Notes under the pieces: generated by a model
Told to the model about the DNA's origin: nothing
The model's input: the letters and a program-made list of their open reading frames with translations, nothing else
The model's database searches: none
NCBI RefSeq assembly: GCF_026340975.1
Contig: NZ_JAPEOS010000002.1
Span: forward strand, 1,609,001 to 1,673,000
Origin: Streptomyces sp. NBC_01214
GTDB taxonomy: Bacteria > Actinomycetota > Actinomycetes > Streptomycetales > Streptomycetaceae
Direction: 5' to 3'
DNA length: 64,000 nt
Made by a program: the position numbers and the translations under genes
Shown here: positions 9,153 through 18,171 of the stretch, piece after piece
Layout: each line of letters opens with the position of its first letter
Position numbering within the stretch: the stretch's first letter is position 1

Positions 9153-10520
9153 ATGCCCATGGGTCACACGGCCACAGCCCAGGCCGGCTCCGGCGGCCTG
9201 ACAGCGACCGAGCACCGGCTGGCCAACGGCCTGCGCGTGGTGCTGTCCGAGGACCACCTGACCCCGGTCGCCGCGGTCTGCCTCTGGTACGACGTCGGCT
9301 CGCGCCACGAAGTCAAGGGACGCACCGGCCTGGCTCACCTCTTCGAGCACCTGATGTTCCAGGGGTCGGCGAGCGTACCCGGCAACGGGCACTTCGAACT
9401 GGTCCAGGGCGCCGGCGGTTCCCTCAACGGCACCACCAGCTTCGAGCGCACCAACTACTTCGAGACGATGCCGACCCACCAGCTGGAGCTCGCGCTCTGG
9501 CTGGAGGCGGACCGGATGGGGTCCCTGCTGGCCGCCCTGGACGACGAGTCCATGGAGAACCAGCGCGACGTCGTCAAGAACGAGCGCCGCCAGCGGTACG
9601 ACAACGTCCCCTACGGCACGGCCTTCGAGCGGCTGACCGCCCTGGCCTACCCCGAGGGCCACCCGTACCACCACACCCCGATCGGCTCCATGGCCGACCT
9701 GGACGCCGCCTCCCTGGAGGACGCGCGCACCTTCTTCCGCACGTACTACGCGCCCAACAACGCGGTGCTCTCGGTCGTCGGGGACATCGACCCCGAGCAG
9801 ACGCTCGCCTGGGTCGAGAAGTACTTCGGCACCATCCCCGGGCACGACGGCAAGCAGCCGCCCCGTGACGGCTCGCTGCCCGACGTCATCGGGGAGCAGC
9901 TGCGCGAGGAGATCGTCGAGGAGGTCCCGGCGCGTGCGCTGATGGCGGCCTACCGGCTGCCGCACGACGGCACCCGCGAGTGCGACGCCGCCGACGTGGC
10001 GCTGACCATCCTGGGCGGCGGCGAGTCCTCGCTGCTGCACAACCGGCTGGTGCGCCGCGACCAGAGCGCCGTCGCGGCCGGCTTCGGCATGCTGCGCCTG
10101 GCCGGGGCGCCCTCGCTGGGCTGGCTGGACGTCAAGACCTCCAGCGGGGTCGAGGTCCCCGCCATCGAGGCGGCCGTGGACGAGGAGCTCGCGCGGTTCG
10201 CCGCCGAGGGCCCGACGGCCGAGGAGATGGAGCGCGCCCAAGCACAGCTGGAGCGCGAGTGGCTGGACCGGCTGAGCACGGTGGCCGGCCGCGCCGACGA
10301 ACTGTGCCGCTTCGCGGTGCTGTTCGGCGACCCGCAGCTGGCGCTGACCGCCGTCCAGCGCGTCCTCGACGTCACCGCCGAGGAGGTGCAGGCCGTGGCC
10401 GCGGCCCGACTGCGCCCGGACAACCGCGCGGTGCTCGTCTACGAGCCGCTCGCGGCCGACGAGTCCGACCAGCACGACGAGTCCGACGACTCCGACGAGA
10501 ACGAGGGGGCGGAGCAGTGA
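9153..10520 (+). CDS. M16-family zinc metallopeptidase
   Basis: A 455-residue peptidase of the pitrilysin/processing-peptidase family. The inverted zinc motif HLFEH is at residues 62-66, and the downstream Glu ligand lies in the ENQRDVVKNE segment (about 135-144), so this subunit should be catalytically active. No signal peptide is obvious. The C-terminus is highly acidic (DESDQHDESDDSDENEG). The next gene overlaps its stop and encodes a second M16 protein without the zinc motif, so the two likely form a heterodimer like alpha/beta processing peptidases (inference). GAAGGG lies just before the ATG at 9153; ATG 9159 is an alternative. Confidence 0.88.
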   Translation: MPMGHTATAQAGSGGLTATEHRLANGLRVVLSEDHLTPVAAVCLWYDVGSRHEVKGRTGLAHLFEHLMFQGSASVPGNGHFELVQGAGGSLNGTTSFERTNYFETMPTHQLELALWLEADRMGSLLAALDDESMENQRDVVKNERRQRYDNVPYGTAFERLTALAYPEGHPYHHTPIGSMADLDAASLEDARTFFRTYYAPNNAVLSVVGDIDPEQTLAWVEKYFGTIPGHDGKQPPRDGSLPDVIGEQLREEIVEEVPARALMAAYRLPHDGTRECDAADVALTILGGGESSLLHNRLVRRDQSAVAAGFGMLRLAGAPSLGWLDVKTSSGVEVPAIEAAVDEELARFAAEGPTAEEMERAQAQLEREWLDRLSTVAGRADELCRFAVLFGDPQLALTAVQRVLDVTAEEVQAVAAARLRPDNRAVLVYEPLAADESDQHDESDDSDENEGAEQ

Positions 10521-11908
10521 GCGACACGGCAGCCGTCACGATGACCTTCCACCCGCGCCCACAGGCCGGCGAGCCGCAGCCGTGGGCCTTCCCGGCCCCC
10601 GACCGCGGACAGCTGTCCAACGGGCTGACCCTGCTGCGCTGCCACCGGCCGGGCCAGCAGGTCGTCGCGGTCGAGGTCAACCTCGCCGCACCGCTCGACG
10701 CCGAGCCCGCGGGCCTGGACGGCGTGGCGACCATCATGGCGCGGGCCTTGTCCGAGGGCACCGACAAGCACTCCGCCGAAGAGTTCGCGGCCGAGCTGGA
10801 GCGCTGCGGCGCCACCCTGGACGCGCACGCCGACCACCCGGGCCTGCGGGTCTCGCTGGAGGTCCCGGCCTCCCGCCTGGCCAAGGCGCTGGGCCTGCTC
10901 GCCGAGGCGCTGCGCGCCCCCGCCTTCGCCGACGCCGAGGTCGACCGGCTGGTGCGCAACCGGCTCGACGAGATCCCGCACGAGCTGGCCAACCCGCAGC
11001 GCCGCGCCGCCCAGCAGCTCTCCAAGGAGCTCTTCCCGACCACCCTGCGGATGTCCCGGCCGCGCCAGGGCACCGAGGAGACCGTCGCCCGGATCGACTC
11101 CGCCGCCGTACGCGCCTTCTACGAGGCCCACGTACGCCCCGCCACCGCCACCGCGGTGGTCGTCGGCGACCTGACCGGCATCGACCTGGACGCGGTGCTC
11201 GCGGACACCCTGGGCACGTGGACGGGCAACACCGCCGCCGCCCGCCCGGTGCCGCCGGTGACCGCCGACGACACCGGCCGCGTGGTCATCGTGGACCGGC
11301 CCGGCGCGGTCCAGACGCAGCTGCTGATCGGCCGCATCGGGGCGGACCGCCACGACCGGGTGTGGGCGGCCCAGGTGCTGGGCACGTACTGCCTGGGCGG
11401 CACCCTCACTTCGCGCCTGGACAAGGTGCTGCGCGAGGAGAAGGGGTACACCTACGGCGTGCGCGCCTTCGGCCAGGTGCTGCGCTCCACTGCGGACGGC
11501 AAGGGCGCTTCGATGCTCGCCATCAGCGGCTCGGTGGACACCCCGAACACCGGACCGGCGCTGGAGGACCTCTGGAAGGTGCTGCGCACCCTCGCGGAGG
11601 GCGGTCTGACCGACGCCGAACGCGATGTCGCCGTGCAGAACCTGGTGGGCGTGGCCCCGCTGAAGTTCGAGACGGCGGCCTCGGTCGCGGGCACCCTCGC
11701 CGACCAGGTCGAGCAGGAGCTGCCGGACGACTACCAGGCGCAGTTGTACGCCCAGCTCGCCGCAACGGGCACGGTGGAGGCGACCACGGCGGTCGTCCAG
11801 GCCTTCCCGGCGGACCGGCTGGTCACCGTCCTGGTGGGCGACGCGGCGCTGATCGAGGAGCCCGTGCGGGCCCTGGGGATCGGAGAGGTCACGGTCGTCT
11901 CCAACTGA
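10517..11908 (+). CDS. M16-family partner subunit without zinc motif
   Basis: A 463-residue M16 homologue that starts with a GTG overlapping the stop of the active peptidase gene (GTGA), implying translational coupling. At the position where the active subunit has HLFEH this protein reads IMARALSEGT, so the zinc ligands are missing. In two-subunit M16 enzymes the inactive subunit carries the Arg/Tyr pair and glycine-rich loop that hold the substrate, which fits RLDKVLREEKGYTYGVRAF in the second half. The pair may degrade peptides or process a secreted substrate; the substrate is unknown. A strong terminator follows at 11952. Confidence 0.87.
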   Translation: MSDTAAVTMTFHPRPQAGEPQPWAFPAPDRGQLSNGLTLLRCHRPGQQVVAVEVNLAAPLDAEPAGLDGVATIMARALSEGTDKHSAEEFAAELERCGATLDAHADHPGLRVSLEVPASRLAKALGLLAEALRAPAFADAEVDRLVRNRLDEIPHELANPQRRAAQQLSKELFPTTLRMSRPRQGTEETVARIDSAAVRAFYEAHVRPATATAVVVGDLTGIDLDAVLADTLGTWTGNTAAARPVPPVTADDTGRVVIVDRPGAVQTQLLIGRIGADRHDRVWAAQVLGTYCLGGTLTSRLDKVLREEKGYTYGVRAFGQVLRSTADGKGASMLAISGSVDTPNTGPALEDLWKVLRTLAEGGLTDAERDVAVQNLVGVAPLKFETAASVAGTLADQVEQELPDDYQAQLYAQLAATGTVEATTAVVQAFPADRLVTVLVGDAALIEEPVRALGIGEVTVVSN

Positions 11909-11951
11909 CCGGCGGATGACGGCTCATTGAGGGCCGGCTGAAGGTTTCAGC

Positions 11952-11988
11952 AAGGGGTTCTGGTGACTTGGTCACCGGAACCCCTTTT
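11952..11988 (+). terminator. Rho-independent terminator after the M16 pair
   Basis: AAGGGGTTCTGGTGAC pairs with GTCACCGGAACCCCTT around a very short loop and runs into TTTT. One mismatch only. It separates the peptidase operon from the riboswitch leader that follows. Confidence 0.85.
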
Positions 11989-12099
11989 GTCCGTTTAATG
12001 GCGAGGTTGCTTTTATGTGGTGTGGCGTACGCAACAAAAAGCCGCGTCTGTTTGGCGATTGACTGATGATCCGCCTAGCGTCGGCCGTGCTGCCCGTCA

Positions 12100-12276
12100 G
12101 TTGTGCTCGCCGCACCCGCGGCACCGGACAGCGATCGCCGAGTCCCCGTCAGGCGCGAGCCTGGGGAGCCGGGGACCCACATGAGTCCCTGGGGTGAATC
12201 GGACCCCCTCGCAAGAGGAGGTCCGTAGGAGACCTTCCTGCTCCGAACCCGTCAGCTAACCCGGTAGGCGAGAAGG
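12100..12276 (+). promoter_or_regulatory. ydaO/yuaA-type c-di-AMP riboswitch
   Basis: The 390-base leader before the M23 peptidase gene contains conserved blocks of the ydaO class: a GCCGAGTCCCC element near 12137, GGGGAGCCGGGGACCCA near 12162-12178, GGGGTGAATC near 12191, and the 3' block TCCGAACCCGTCAGCTAACC (about 12242-12261) closing with GGTAGGCG. In Streptomyces this riboswitch class precedes cell-wall hydrolase genes, and binding of c-di-AMP turns expression off. The start of the transcript is not clear; 5' of about 12060 the DNA is AT-richer and should hold the promoter. Confidence 0.85.
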
Positions 12277-12297
12277 AAGGAAAGGATCAAACCCTTC

Positions 12298-13101
12298 ATG
12301 GCGTTTGGCAGTCGTCCCGCTGGTACCGGTAAGCACCGTGGCTCCAGCCGCCTGAGCAAGAAGACCGCCGGTTACGCCGGTATCGCCGCGATCGCCACCA
12401 CGGGCGTCGTCGGCTCCCTCGCCGCCCCGGCCTTCGCCGCGGACAACCACAGCAGCACCATCGGCCAGGACAACGGCCTGGGTGCCGTGGTCGTCGCCGA
12501 GGACCTTGCGGGCGACATCGCCGACCAGGCCGAGTCCCAGCACCGCGTCGCCGAGCAGGACGCCGTCAAGGCGCAGGCCGAGGCCGACGCGAAGCAGCGG
12601 GCCGCGGAGGCCAAGCGCCTCGCGGAGGCCAAGGCGAAGGCCGAGCGCGAGGCCGCCGAGCGCGCCGCCCGCGAGGAGGAGCGCAAGCGCCTCAACACCT
12701 TCGTCGCCCCGGTGGACGGCTCGTACGTCAGCACGCAGTACCACGCGGGCGGCGGCATGTGGTCCTCCGGCTCCCACACGGGCATCGACTTCCACGCCGC
12801 CTCCGGCACCTCGGTCCACGCGGTGGGCCTCGGTACCGTCGTCGAGGCCGGCTGGGGTGGCGCGTACGGCAACAACGTCGTCATCAAGCACAACGACGGC
12901 ACCTACACCCAGTACGGGCACATGACCTCGCTGAACGTCTCCGTCGGCCAGCAGGTCACCCCCGGCCAGCAGATCGGCCTGTCGGGCTCCACCGGCAACT
13001 CCAGCGGCCCGCACCTGCACTTCGAAGCCCGCACGGGCTCGCAGTACGGCTCGGACATCGACCCGATCGCGTACCTGCGCTCGCACGGCGTCAGCCTCTG
13101 A
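12298..13101 (+). CDS. Secreted M23 peptidoglycan endopeptidase
   Basis: A 267-residue exported cell-wall hydrolase. The basic N-terminus and hydrophobic stretch end in AAPAFA-A near residues 41-48, a good signal-peptidase I site. Residues about 60-135 are an Ala/Glu/Lys/Arg-rich coiled coil. The M23 (LytM) domain fills the C-terminus with HTGIDF (first zinc His and Asp near 160) and GPHLHFEA (last His pair near 240). It should cleave peptide cross-links in peptidoglycan. The ydaO-type riboswitch directly upstream links its expression to c-di-AMP and hence to turgor or growth arrest. A purine-rich AAGGAAGGAAAGG precedes the ATG, and a terminator follows. Confidence 0.9.
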   Translation: MAFGSRPAGTGKHRGSSRLSKKTAGYAGIAAIATTGVVGSLAAPAFAADNHSSTIGQDNGLGAVVVAEDLAGDIADQAESQHRVAEQDAVKAQAEADAKQRAAEAKRLAEAKAKAEREAAERAAREEERKRLNTFVAPVDGSYVSTQYHAGGGMWSSGSHTGIDFHAASGTSVHAVGLGTVVEAGWGGAYGNNVVIKHNDGTYTQYGHMTSLNVSVGQQVTPGQQIGLSGSTGNSSGPHLHFEARTGSQYGSDIDPIAYLRSHGVSL

Positions 13102-13125
13102 CACCGCCCCGCACCGCTTCACCGA

Positions 13126-13153
13126 AGACCCCGGCTCCCCGAGCCGGGGTCTT
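13126..13153 (+). terminator. Terminator after the M23 peptidase gene
   Basis: AAGACCCCGGCTC (13126-13138) pairs perfectly with GAGCCGGGGTCTT (13141-13153) around a tiny loop, followed by a T. Confidence 0.85.
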
Positions 13154-13231
13154 TGCGTGTTGCGTCCTTGTGTAAATGTTTCGTATTTCTGGCCGCTCTC
13201 GGAAATTATCGTGTGTTGCAATAGAGTCGCA

Positions 13232-13249
13232 GCACGCGCATGTGCGTGC
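13232..13249. promoter_or_regulatory. Near-perfect palindrome upstream of the GntR gene
   Basis: GCACGCGCATGTGCGTGC is an 18-bp palindrome with one imperfect pair. It lies 40 bases before the regulator's start in an AT-richer tract, so it could be an autoregulatory operator. FCD-type GntR sites are usually shorter and TNGT-like, so this is tentative. Confidence 0.35.
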
Positions 13250-13287
13250 AATGAGGGTGGCAGTCGGAAATAGGCGGAGGTTCGGTC

Positions 13288-13965
13288 TTGCGTATTCCTG
13301 CGCACGCGGTATGCACAGCAATCCGCGACGACATCGTCTCCGGGGTGTTCGAGCCGGGCGGCCGGCTGACCGAGGAGGTGCTGGCCCGCCGGTACGGGGT
13401 CTCGCGCGTCCCGGTGCGCGAAGCCCTGCGGACCCTGGAGTCCGAGGGGTTCGTGACCACGCGGCGGCACGCGGGGGCCTGCGTGGCGGAGCCGACCGAG
13501 CAGGAGGCCGCGGACCTGTTGGAGCTGCGGATGCTCCTGGAGCCGCTGGCTGCCGCGAGAGCCGCCCGGCGGCGCACCGACGCGCACCTCAAGGTGCTGC
13601 GCGGGCTGGTCAGGCTGGGGCAGGAACGGGCCAGGCGGGGCCAGGGCGAGGACCTGCGGTCCCTGGGCGGTTGGTTCCACGAGACGCTCGCGCAGTCCTC
13701 CGGCAGCCCCGGGCTGATCGCGCTGCTCACGCAGATGAGGCACAAGATCGCGTGGATGTACGTGGTGGAGGCGCCGGCCCGGCCCGTGGACTCCTGGGCG
13801 GAGCACGGGGCGATCGTGGACGCGGTGGCGCGCGGCGACGCCGAACGGGCGCGGGCGCTGACCGCGGTCCACGCCGACCGGGCGGCGGGGGCGCACCGGC
13901 TGCGGCTCCGCCCGGCGGTGAGCACTTCGCAACCTGCCGTAAACATGTCGAGCGGCCGGCATTAA
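13288..13965 (+). CDS. GntR-family transcriptional regulator, FCD subfamily
   Basis: A 225-residue DNA-binding regulator. Residues about 1-70 form the winged helix (EEVLARRYGVSRVPVREALR is the recognition region) and residues about 75-205 the all-helical FCD ligand domain, with metal-type residues in LGGWFHETLA, RHKIAWMYV and EHGAIVDAV. FCD regulators sense small carboxylic acids, but the ligand cannot be told here. The start is a TTG at 13288, chosen for a GGCGGAGG seven bases upstream. No target operon is adjacent: a repeat region follows and HPr is convergent. It probably regulates itself and distant genes. Confidence 0.85.
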   Translation: MRIPAHAVCTAIRDDIVSGVFEPGGRLTEEVLARRYGVSRVPVREALRTLESEGFVTTRRHAGACVAEPTEQEAADLLELRMLLEPLAAARAARRRTDAHLKVLRGLVRLGQERARRGQGEDLRSLGGWFHETLAQSSGSPGLIALLTQMRHKIAWMYVVEAPARPVDSWAEHGAIVDAVARGDAERARALTAVHADRAAGAHRLRLRPAVSTSQPAVNMSSGRH

Positions 13966-14159
13966 CAGTCGCCGTATACAAAGGGTGGGATCGCGAATTC
14001 GCTGTTCGGTGGTCGGTCTGCTCTGGGTCGAAACAATTCGCCGTGCGGAATTCTGGGCGAGCTTAATTCGGCGTGCGCCTGCCCGGATTCCGGCGGGTCC
14101 TTTTTTGCCGGGCGGTATTTCTTCGCGGTCCGTGCCGACCGCGGGGCCGCGGGGTGAGG

Positions 14160-14800
14160 CCGGAGAACTGCCCGGAGCCCGGCTCCGGGGTGCGCCCGCG
14201 AGTGCGGCTCCCGGGCGTGGCCCCCGGGCCGGAGCTCGGCTCCCGGGCGTGGCGCCCAGGCCGGAAGACAACCCGGAGTCGGAGCCCGACCCCCGAGCCC
14301 GCGACCGTTCCCGGGCCGGAGGCCGGCTCGCGAAGTGCGGCCCTGAGCCGGAAGGCAACCCCGGGCCTGAGCTCGGCTCCCGGGCATGGCCTCCGAGCCG
14401 TAAGGCAATCCTGAGTCGGAGCTCGGCTCGCGGGCGCGGTGCCCAGGCGGGAAGGCAACCCCGAGTCGGAGCCCGGACCCTGAGCCCGCGACCGTCCCGG
14501 GCCGGAGCCCGGCTCGCGAAGTGCGGCCCTGAGTCGGCTTCCCGATCCGCGGGTGTGGCCCACTGGGCCGGAGCCCGGCTCGCGGTGCCGGTTCCCGAGC
14601 TGGAGGTCGCCCCGGGTCGGAGGTCGCCCCGGGTCGGAGGTCGGCTCGCGAAGTGTGGCCCTGAGTCGGCTTCCCGATCCGCGGGTGTGGCCCCTTGGGC
14701 CGGAGCCCGGCTCGCGGTGCCGGTTCCCGGGCCGGAGGTCGGCTCGCGAGTGCGGCCCCGGGGCGGACGCTGGGGCCGGGCGGTGGTCCGGGCTCTGGTG
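14160..14800. repeat. Degenerate GC-rich repeat array between GntR gene and ptsH
   Basis: The roughly 900 bases between the regulator and HPr hold no supportable gene. From about 14160 the DNA is built of variants of GGCCGGAGCCCGGCTCGCG and related blocks. The clearest unit is an 87-bp direct repeat, 14511-14597 and 14643-14729, with three differences and a 132-bp spacing. Older copies appear, for example GAGTCGGAGCCCG near 14276 and again near 14464. Long open frames cross it on both strands, as expected from a GC-rich repeat, but none has a ribosome binding site or recognisable domain. Confidence 0.75.
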
Positions 14801-14805
14801 GACGA

Positions 14806-14843
14806 CGAAGCCGCGGTCCCCCGGAGCGGGGGCCGCGGCTTCG
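14806..14843 (-). terminator. Terminator of ptsH
   Basis: CGAAGCCGCGGTCCCCC pairs with GGGGGCCGCGGCTTCG around a GGAGC loop, about 25 bases beyond the ptsH stop on the minus strand. It also marks the end of the repeat array. Confidence 0.8.
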
Positions 14844-14866
14844 CGCGTGGAGTCGAACCCGAAGGG

Positions 14867-15148
14867 TCAGACGGTCTCGGGGAGCTCCTCGAGACCCTCG
14901 GCGACCAGCTTCGCGAGGCGGTCGAGCGCGGCGTCCGCACCCTCGGCCTCGGAGGCGAGGACGATCTCCTCGCCGCCCTGGGCGCCCAGGCCCAGGACCG
15001 CCAGCATGGAGGCGGCGTTGACGGGGTCGCCACCGGACTTCGCGATGGTCACCGGGACGCCGGAAGTGGTCGTCGCACGGACGAAGATCGAGGCGGGACG
15101 AGCGTGCAGGCCCTCGGCCCAACCAACGTTGACGCGGCGCTCTGCCAT
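14867..15148 (-). CDS. ptsH: Phosphocarrier protein HPr of the PTS
   Basis: A 93-residue HPr, the normal length. It passes phosphate from enzyme I to sugar-specific IIA domains in the phosphotransferase system. The phosphorylated His15 is in GLHARPAS, and the second regulatory region reads NAASMLAVLGLG with a Ser near position 47. Enzyme I and sugar permeases are not in the window; in Streptomyces ptsH commonly stands alone. A purine-rich GAAGGGCATCACC precedes the ATG. Confidence 0.95.
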   Translation of the reverse strand: MAERRVNVGWAEGLHARPASIFVRATTTSGVPVTIAKSGGDPVNAASMLAVLGLGAQGGEEIVLASEAEGADAALDRLAKLVAEGLEELPETV

Positions 15149-15331
15149 GGTGATGCCCTTCAGGTTCTTACGGTTGTCTAGACCAGTCTCTCACGGCACC
15201 CGGAATGCTCGGACCTACCTTCGGCCTGAATTTTCCGCCGTTCGGCCTTCCCCAGCTTGCCCTGATTCGTCCTGTCCTGCCTCGGCGCCGCGCGAGGGCT
15301 CCACGGCCCGATCCGGCCGTAAGGTAGGCCC

Positions 15332-18121
15332 ATGACCATCGAGTCGGACCCCTCGTACCCGGCCCACTGGGAAGCCGATGTCGTCCTGCGCGACGGCGGC
15401 ACCGCCCGGATCAGGCCCATCACCACCGAGGACGCGGGCCGGCTCGTCAGCTTCTACGAGCAGGTCTCGGACGAGTCGAAGTACTACCGGTTCTTCGCTC
15501 CCTACCCCCGGCTCTCCGACCGCGACGTGCACCGCTTCACGCACCACGACTACGTGGACCGGGTCGGGCTCGCCGCGACCATCGGCGGCGAGTTCATCGG
15601 CACCGTCCGCTACGACCGCATCGGCGCCGACGGCCGGCCCGCCTCCGGACCCGCCGACGAGGCCGAGGTCGCCTTCCTCGTCCAGGACGCCCACCAGGGC
15701 CGCGGGGTCGCCTCCACCCTCCTCGAACACATCGGCGCGGTGGCCCGCGAGCGCGGCATCCGGCGGTTCGCCGCCGAGGTGCTGCCCGCCAACACCAAGA
15801 TGATCAAAGTCTTCACGGACGCCGGCTACCAGCAGAAGCGCAGCTTCGAGGACGGCTCCGTCCACCTCACCCTCGACCTCGAACCCACCGCCGAGTCCCT
15901 CGCCGTGCAGCGCGCCCGCGAACAGCGGGCCGAGGCCCACTCGGTGCAGCGACTGCTGGCCCCCGGCTCGGTGGCCGTCGTCGGAGTCAGCCGCTCCGGT
16001 GCGGGCGTGGGCGCGGCCGCACTGCGCAACCTGCGCGACAGCGGCTTCCACGGCCACCTCTACGCCGTCAACGAGGCCGTCACCCGCGACCTGCTCGACG
16101 GCGTACGGGCCTACCGCAGCATCGACGCCATCGGAGCCCCGGTCGACCTCGCGGTGATCGCGGTCCCGGCCGACCGGGTCCCCGAAGCGGTGGCCGCCTG
16201 CGGCGAGCACGGGGTGCAGGGGCTCGTCGTCCTGTCCGCCGGGTACGGCGAGAGCGGCCCGGCCGGACTCGCCCGCCAGCGCGAACTGGTGCGGCAGGTG
16301 CGCTCGTACGGGATGCGGCTGATCGGACCGAACGCCTACGGCGTGATCAACACCGCGCCGGAGGTGGAACTCAACGCCTCCCTGACCCCCGCGCCGATGC
16401 CCACCCGCGGCCGGATCGGCCTGTTCACGCAGTCCGGGGCGATCGGGATCGCCCTGCTCTCGGCCCTGCTCCGGCGCGGCGAGGGCCTGTCCTCCTTCGT
16501 CTCCGCGGGCAACCGCGCCGACGTGTCCGGAAACGACATCCTCCAGTACTGGTACGACGACGAGGCGACCGACGTCGCCCTGCTCTACCTCGAAACCCTC
16601 GGCAACCCGCGGAAGTTCACCCGACTCGCCCGCCGGACCGCGGCCGTCAAGCCGGTGGTCGTCGCCAAGGGCGGCCGGCACAGCCCGGCCGGGCACGTCG
16701 TCCCCGACACCCGGCTGCCGGAGGCCACCGTCTCCGCCCTGCTGCGCCAGGCCGGTGTCATCCGCGTCGACACGGTCACCGAGCTGGTGGACGTCGGCCT
16801 CCTGCTGGCGGCGCAGCCGCTGCCCGCCGGGCCCCGGATCGCGATCCTCGGCAACTCCGAATCCCTCGGGATCCTCACCTACGACGCCTGCCTCACCCAG
16901 GGCCTGCGGCCGCTGCCACCGCTGGACCTGACGACGGCGGCCGCGCCGGCCGACTTCCGCACCGCCCTGACCGATGCGCTGCGTTCCGAGGACTGCGACG
17001 CGGTGGTGGTCACGGCGATCCCCTGGGTGAGCGAGGACGCTCCGGCGGACGACCTGGCCGGTGCCCTGCGCGAAGCCGTGGCCGAATACCCGGGCAAGCC
17101 GGTCGCGGTGGTGCACGTCGAGCTCGGCGAGCTCGTCGAAGCCCTGTCCGCCGTGCGCGGCGCCCCGCACCCCGCCCCGTCCCGCAACTGGGGCCCCGTG
17201 GCGGACCCGGCCCCCCACGCACCGGCCGGTCCGCTGACCGCCGCCGGCGACAGCATCCCCAGCTACCCCGCTGCCGAACGCGCGGTCAAGGCCGTCGCCG
17301 AAGCCGTCCGGTACGGGCAGTGGCGCCGGGCCACCGCCGACGACGACGGGCGCGTCCCCGAATACGAGGACATCGACGAGGCCGGGACCGCGGACCGGCT
17401 GGCCCGGCTGCTGACGGACGTCGACCCCGGCGCCGTGCTGACCCTGACCGACCGGGACGCCCGCGAGCTGCTCGCGGGCTACGGGATCCGCGTCCTGCCC
17501 ACCCTGCCCGCGCCGAGCACCGACGCGGCGGTCCGCGCCGCCGGGGTGCTGGGCTACCCGGTGGCGCTCAAGACCACCGCCCCGCACCTGCGCCACCGCG
17601 CGGACCTGGGCGGCGTACGCCTCGACCTCACGAACGAGGCCGAGCTGAGGCGCTCGTACGAGGAGCTCACCGAGGCGCTGGGCAAGCCGGCCGAGCTCCA
17701 GCCCGTGGTGCAGGCCATGGTGGCGCGCGGGGTCGACACCGTCGTCCGCTCCGTCATCGACCCCGCCGCGGGCGCCGTCCTCTCCTTCGGGCTCGCCGGC
17801 GTCGCTTCCGAGCTGCTCGGCGACACCGCGCACCGGCTCGTCCCCGCCACCGACCGGGACGCCGCCGGACTGATCCGGTCCATCCGGACCGCACCCCTCC
17901 TGTTCGGCTGGCGCGGCAGCGACCCCGTGGACACCCCGGCCCTGGAGGAACTGCTCCTGCGGCTGTCCCGCCTCGTGGACGACCACCCCGAGGTGATCGG
18001 CGTCTCACTGGAGCCCGTCGTGGTCGCCGCCGAAGGCGTCTCCGTGCTCAGCGCCACCGTCCGCGTCGCCCACCCGCCGGCCCGCGGCGATCTCGGCCCG
18101 CGGACCCTCCCCAGTTACTGA
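15332..18121 (+). CDS. Protein lysine acetyltransferase: GNAT domain fused to acyl-CoA synthetase-like domains
   Basis: A 929-residue Pat-like protein. A GNAT domain comes first (residues about 1-185; acetyl-CoA loop HQGRGVAS near 130). It is followed by a CoA-binding Rossmann domain (about 205-330), a succinyl-CoA-ligase-like part (FTQSGAIG near 369, FVSAGNRADVSGND near 389) and a C-terminal ATP-grasp lobe (about 690-910). Where ADP-forming synthetases have the phosphorylated His (SHTG), this protein reads VPDTRLPE near residue 457, so the His is missing and the synthetase part is probably a regulatory sensor, as in Pat enzymes. These acetylate lysines of acetyl-CoA synthetase and other enzymes. 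TAAGGT six bases before the ATG predicts a leaderless mRNA. Confidence 0.85.
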   Translation: MTIESDPSYPAHWEADVVLRDGGTARIRPITTEDAGRLVSFYEQVSDESKYYRFFAPYPRLSDRDVHRFTHHDYVDRVGLAATIGGEFIGTVRYDRIGADGRPASGPADEAEVAFLVQDAHQGRGVASTLLEHIGAVARERGIRRFAAEVLPANTKMIKVFTDAGYQQKRSFEDGSVHLTLDLEPTAESLAVQRAREQRAEAHSVQRLLAPGSVAVVGVSRSGAGVGAAALRNLRDSGFHGHLYAVNEAVTRDLLDGVRAYRSIDAIGAPVDLAVIAVPADRVPEAVAACGEHGVQGLVVLSAGYGESGPAGLARQRELVRQVRSYGMRLIGPNAYGVINTAPEVELNASLTPAPMPTRGRIGLFTQSGAIGIALLSALLRRGEGLSSFVSAGNRADVSGNDILQYWYDDEATDVALLYLETLGNPRKFTRLARRTAAVKPVVVAKGGRHSPAGHVVPDTRLPEATVSALLRQAGVIRVDTVTELVDVGLLLAAQPLPAGPRIAILGNSESLGILTYDACLTQGLRPLPPLDLTTAAAPADFRTALTDALRSEDCDAVVVTAIPWVSEDAPADDLAGALREAVAEYPGKPVAVVHVELGELVEALSAVRGAPHPAPSRNWGPVADPAPHAPAGPLTAAGDSIPSYPAAERAVKAVAEAVRYGQWRRATADDDGRVPEYEDIDEAGTADRLARLLTDVDPGAVLTLTDRDARELLAGYGIRVLPTLPAPSTDAAVRAAGVLGYPVALKTTAPHLRHRADLGGVRLDLTNEAELRRSYEELTEALGKPAELQPVVQAMVARGVDTVVRSVIDPAAGAVLSFGLAGVASELLGDTAHRLVPATDRDAAGLIRSIRTAPLLFGWRGSDPVDTPALEELLLRLSRLVDDHPEVIGVSLEPVVVAAEGVSVLSATVRVAHPPARGDLGPRTLPSY

Positions 18122-18171
18122 GCGGGTACGGCGCGGCCTGAGGGCCCCGTACGGGCCTTAGGATGGACCTC

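Noticed and set aside
14160..14800. Possible CRISPR array
   Set aside because: Units are unequal and degenerate, without regular unique spacers, and no cas gene is present.
12256..15033. 925-codon minus-strand frame across the M23 gene, GntR gene and repeats
   Set aside because: It crosses the terminators, the GntR gene and the repeat array with low-complexity sequence and no start signal.
13985..15181. 398-codon plus-strand frame over the repeat array
   Set aside because: Composition follows the repeat, there is no ribosome binding site, and it runs through ptsH antisense and its terminator.
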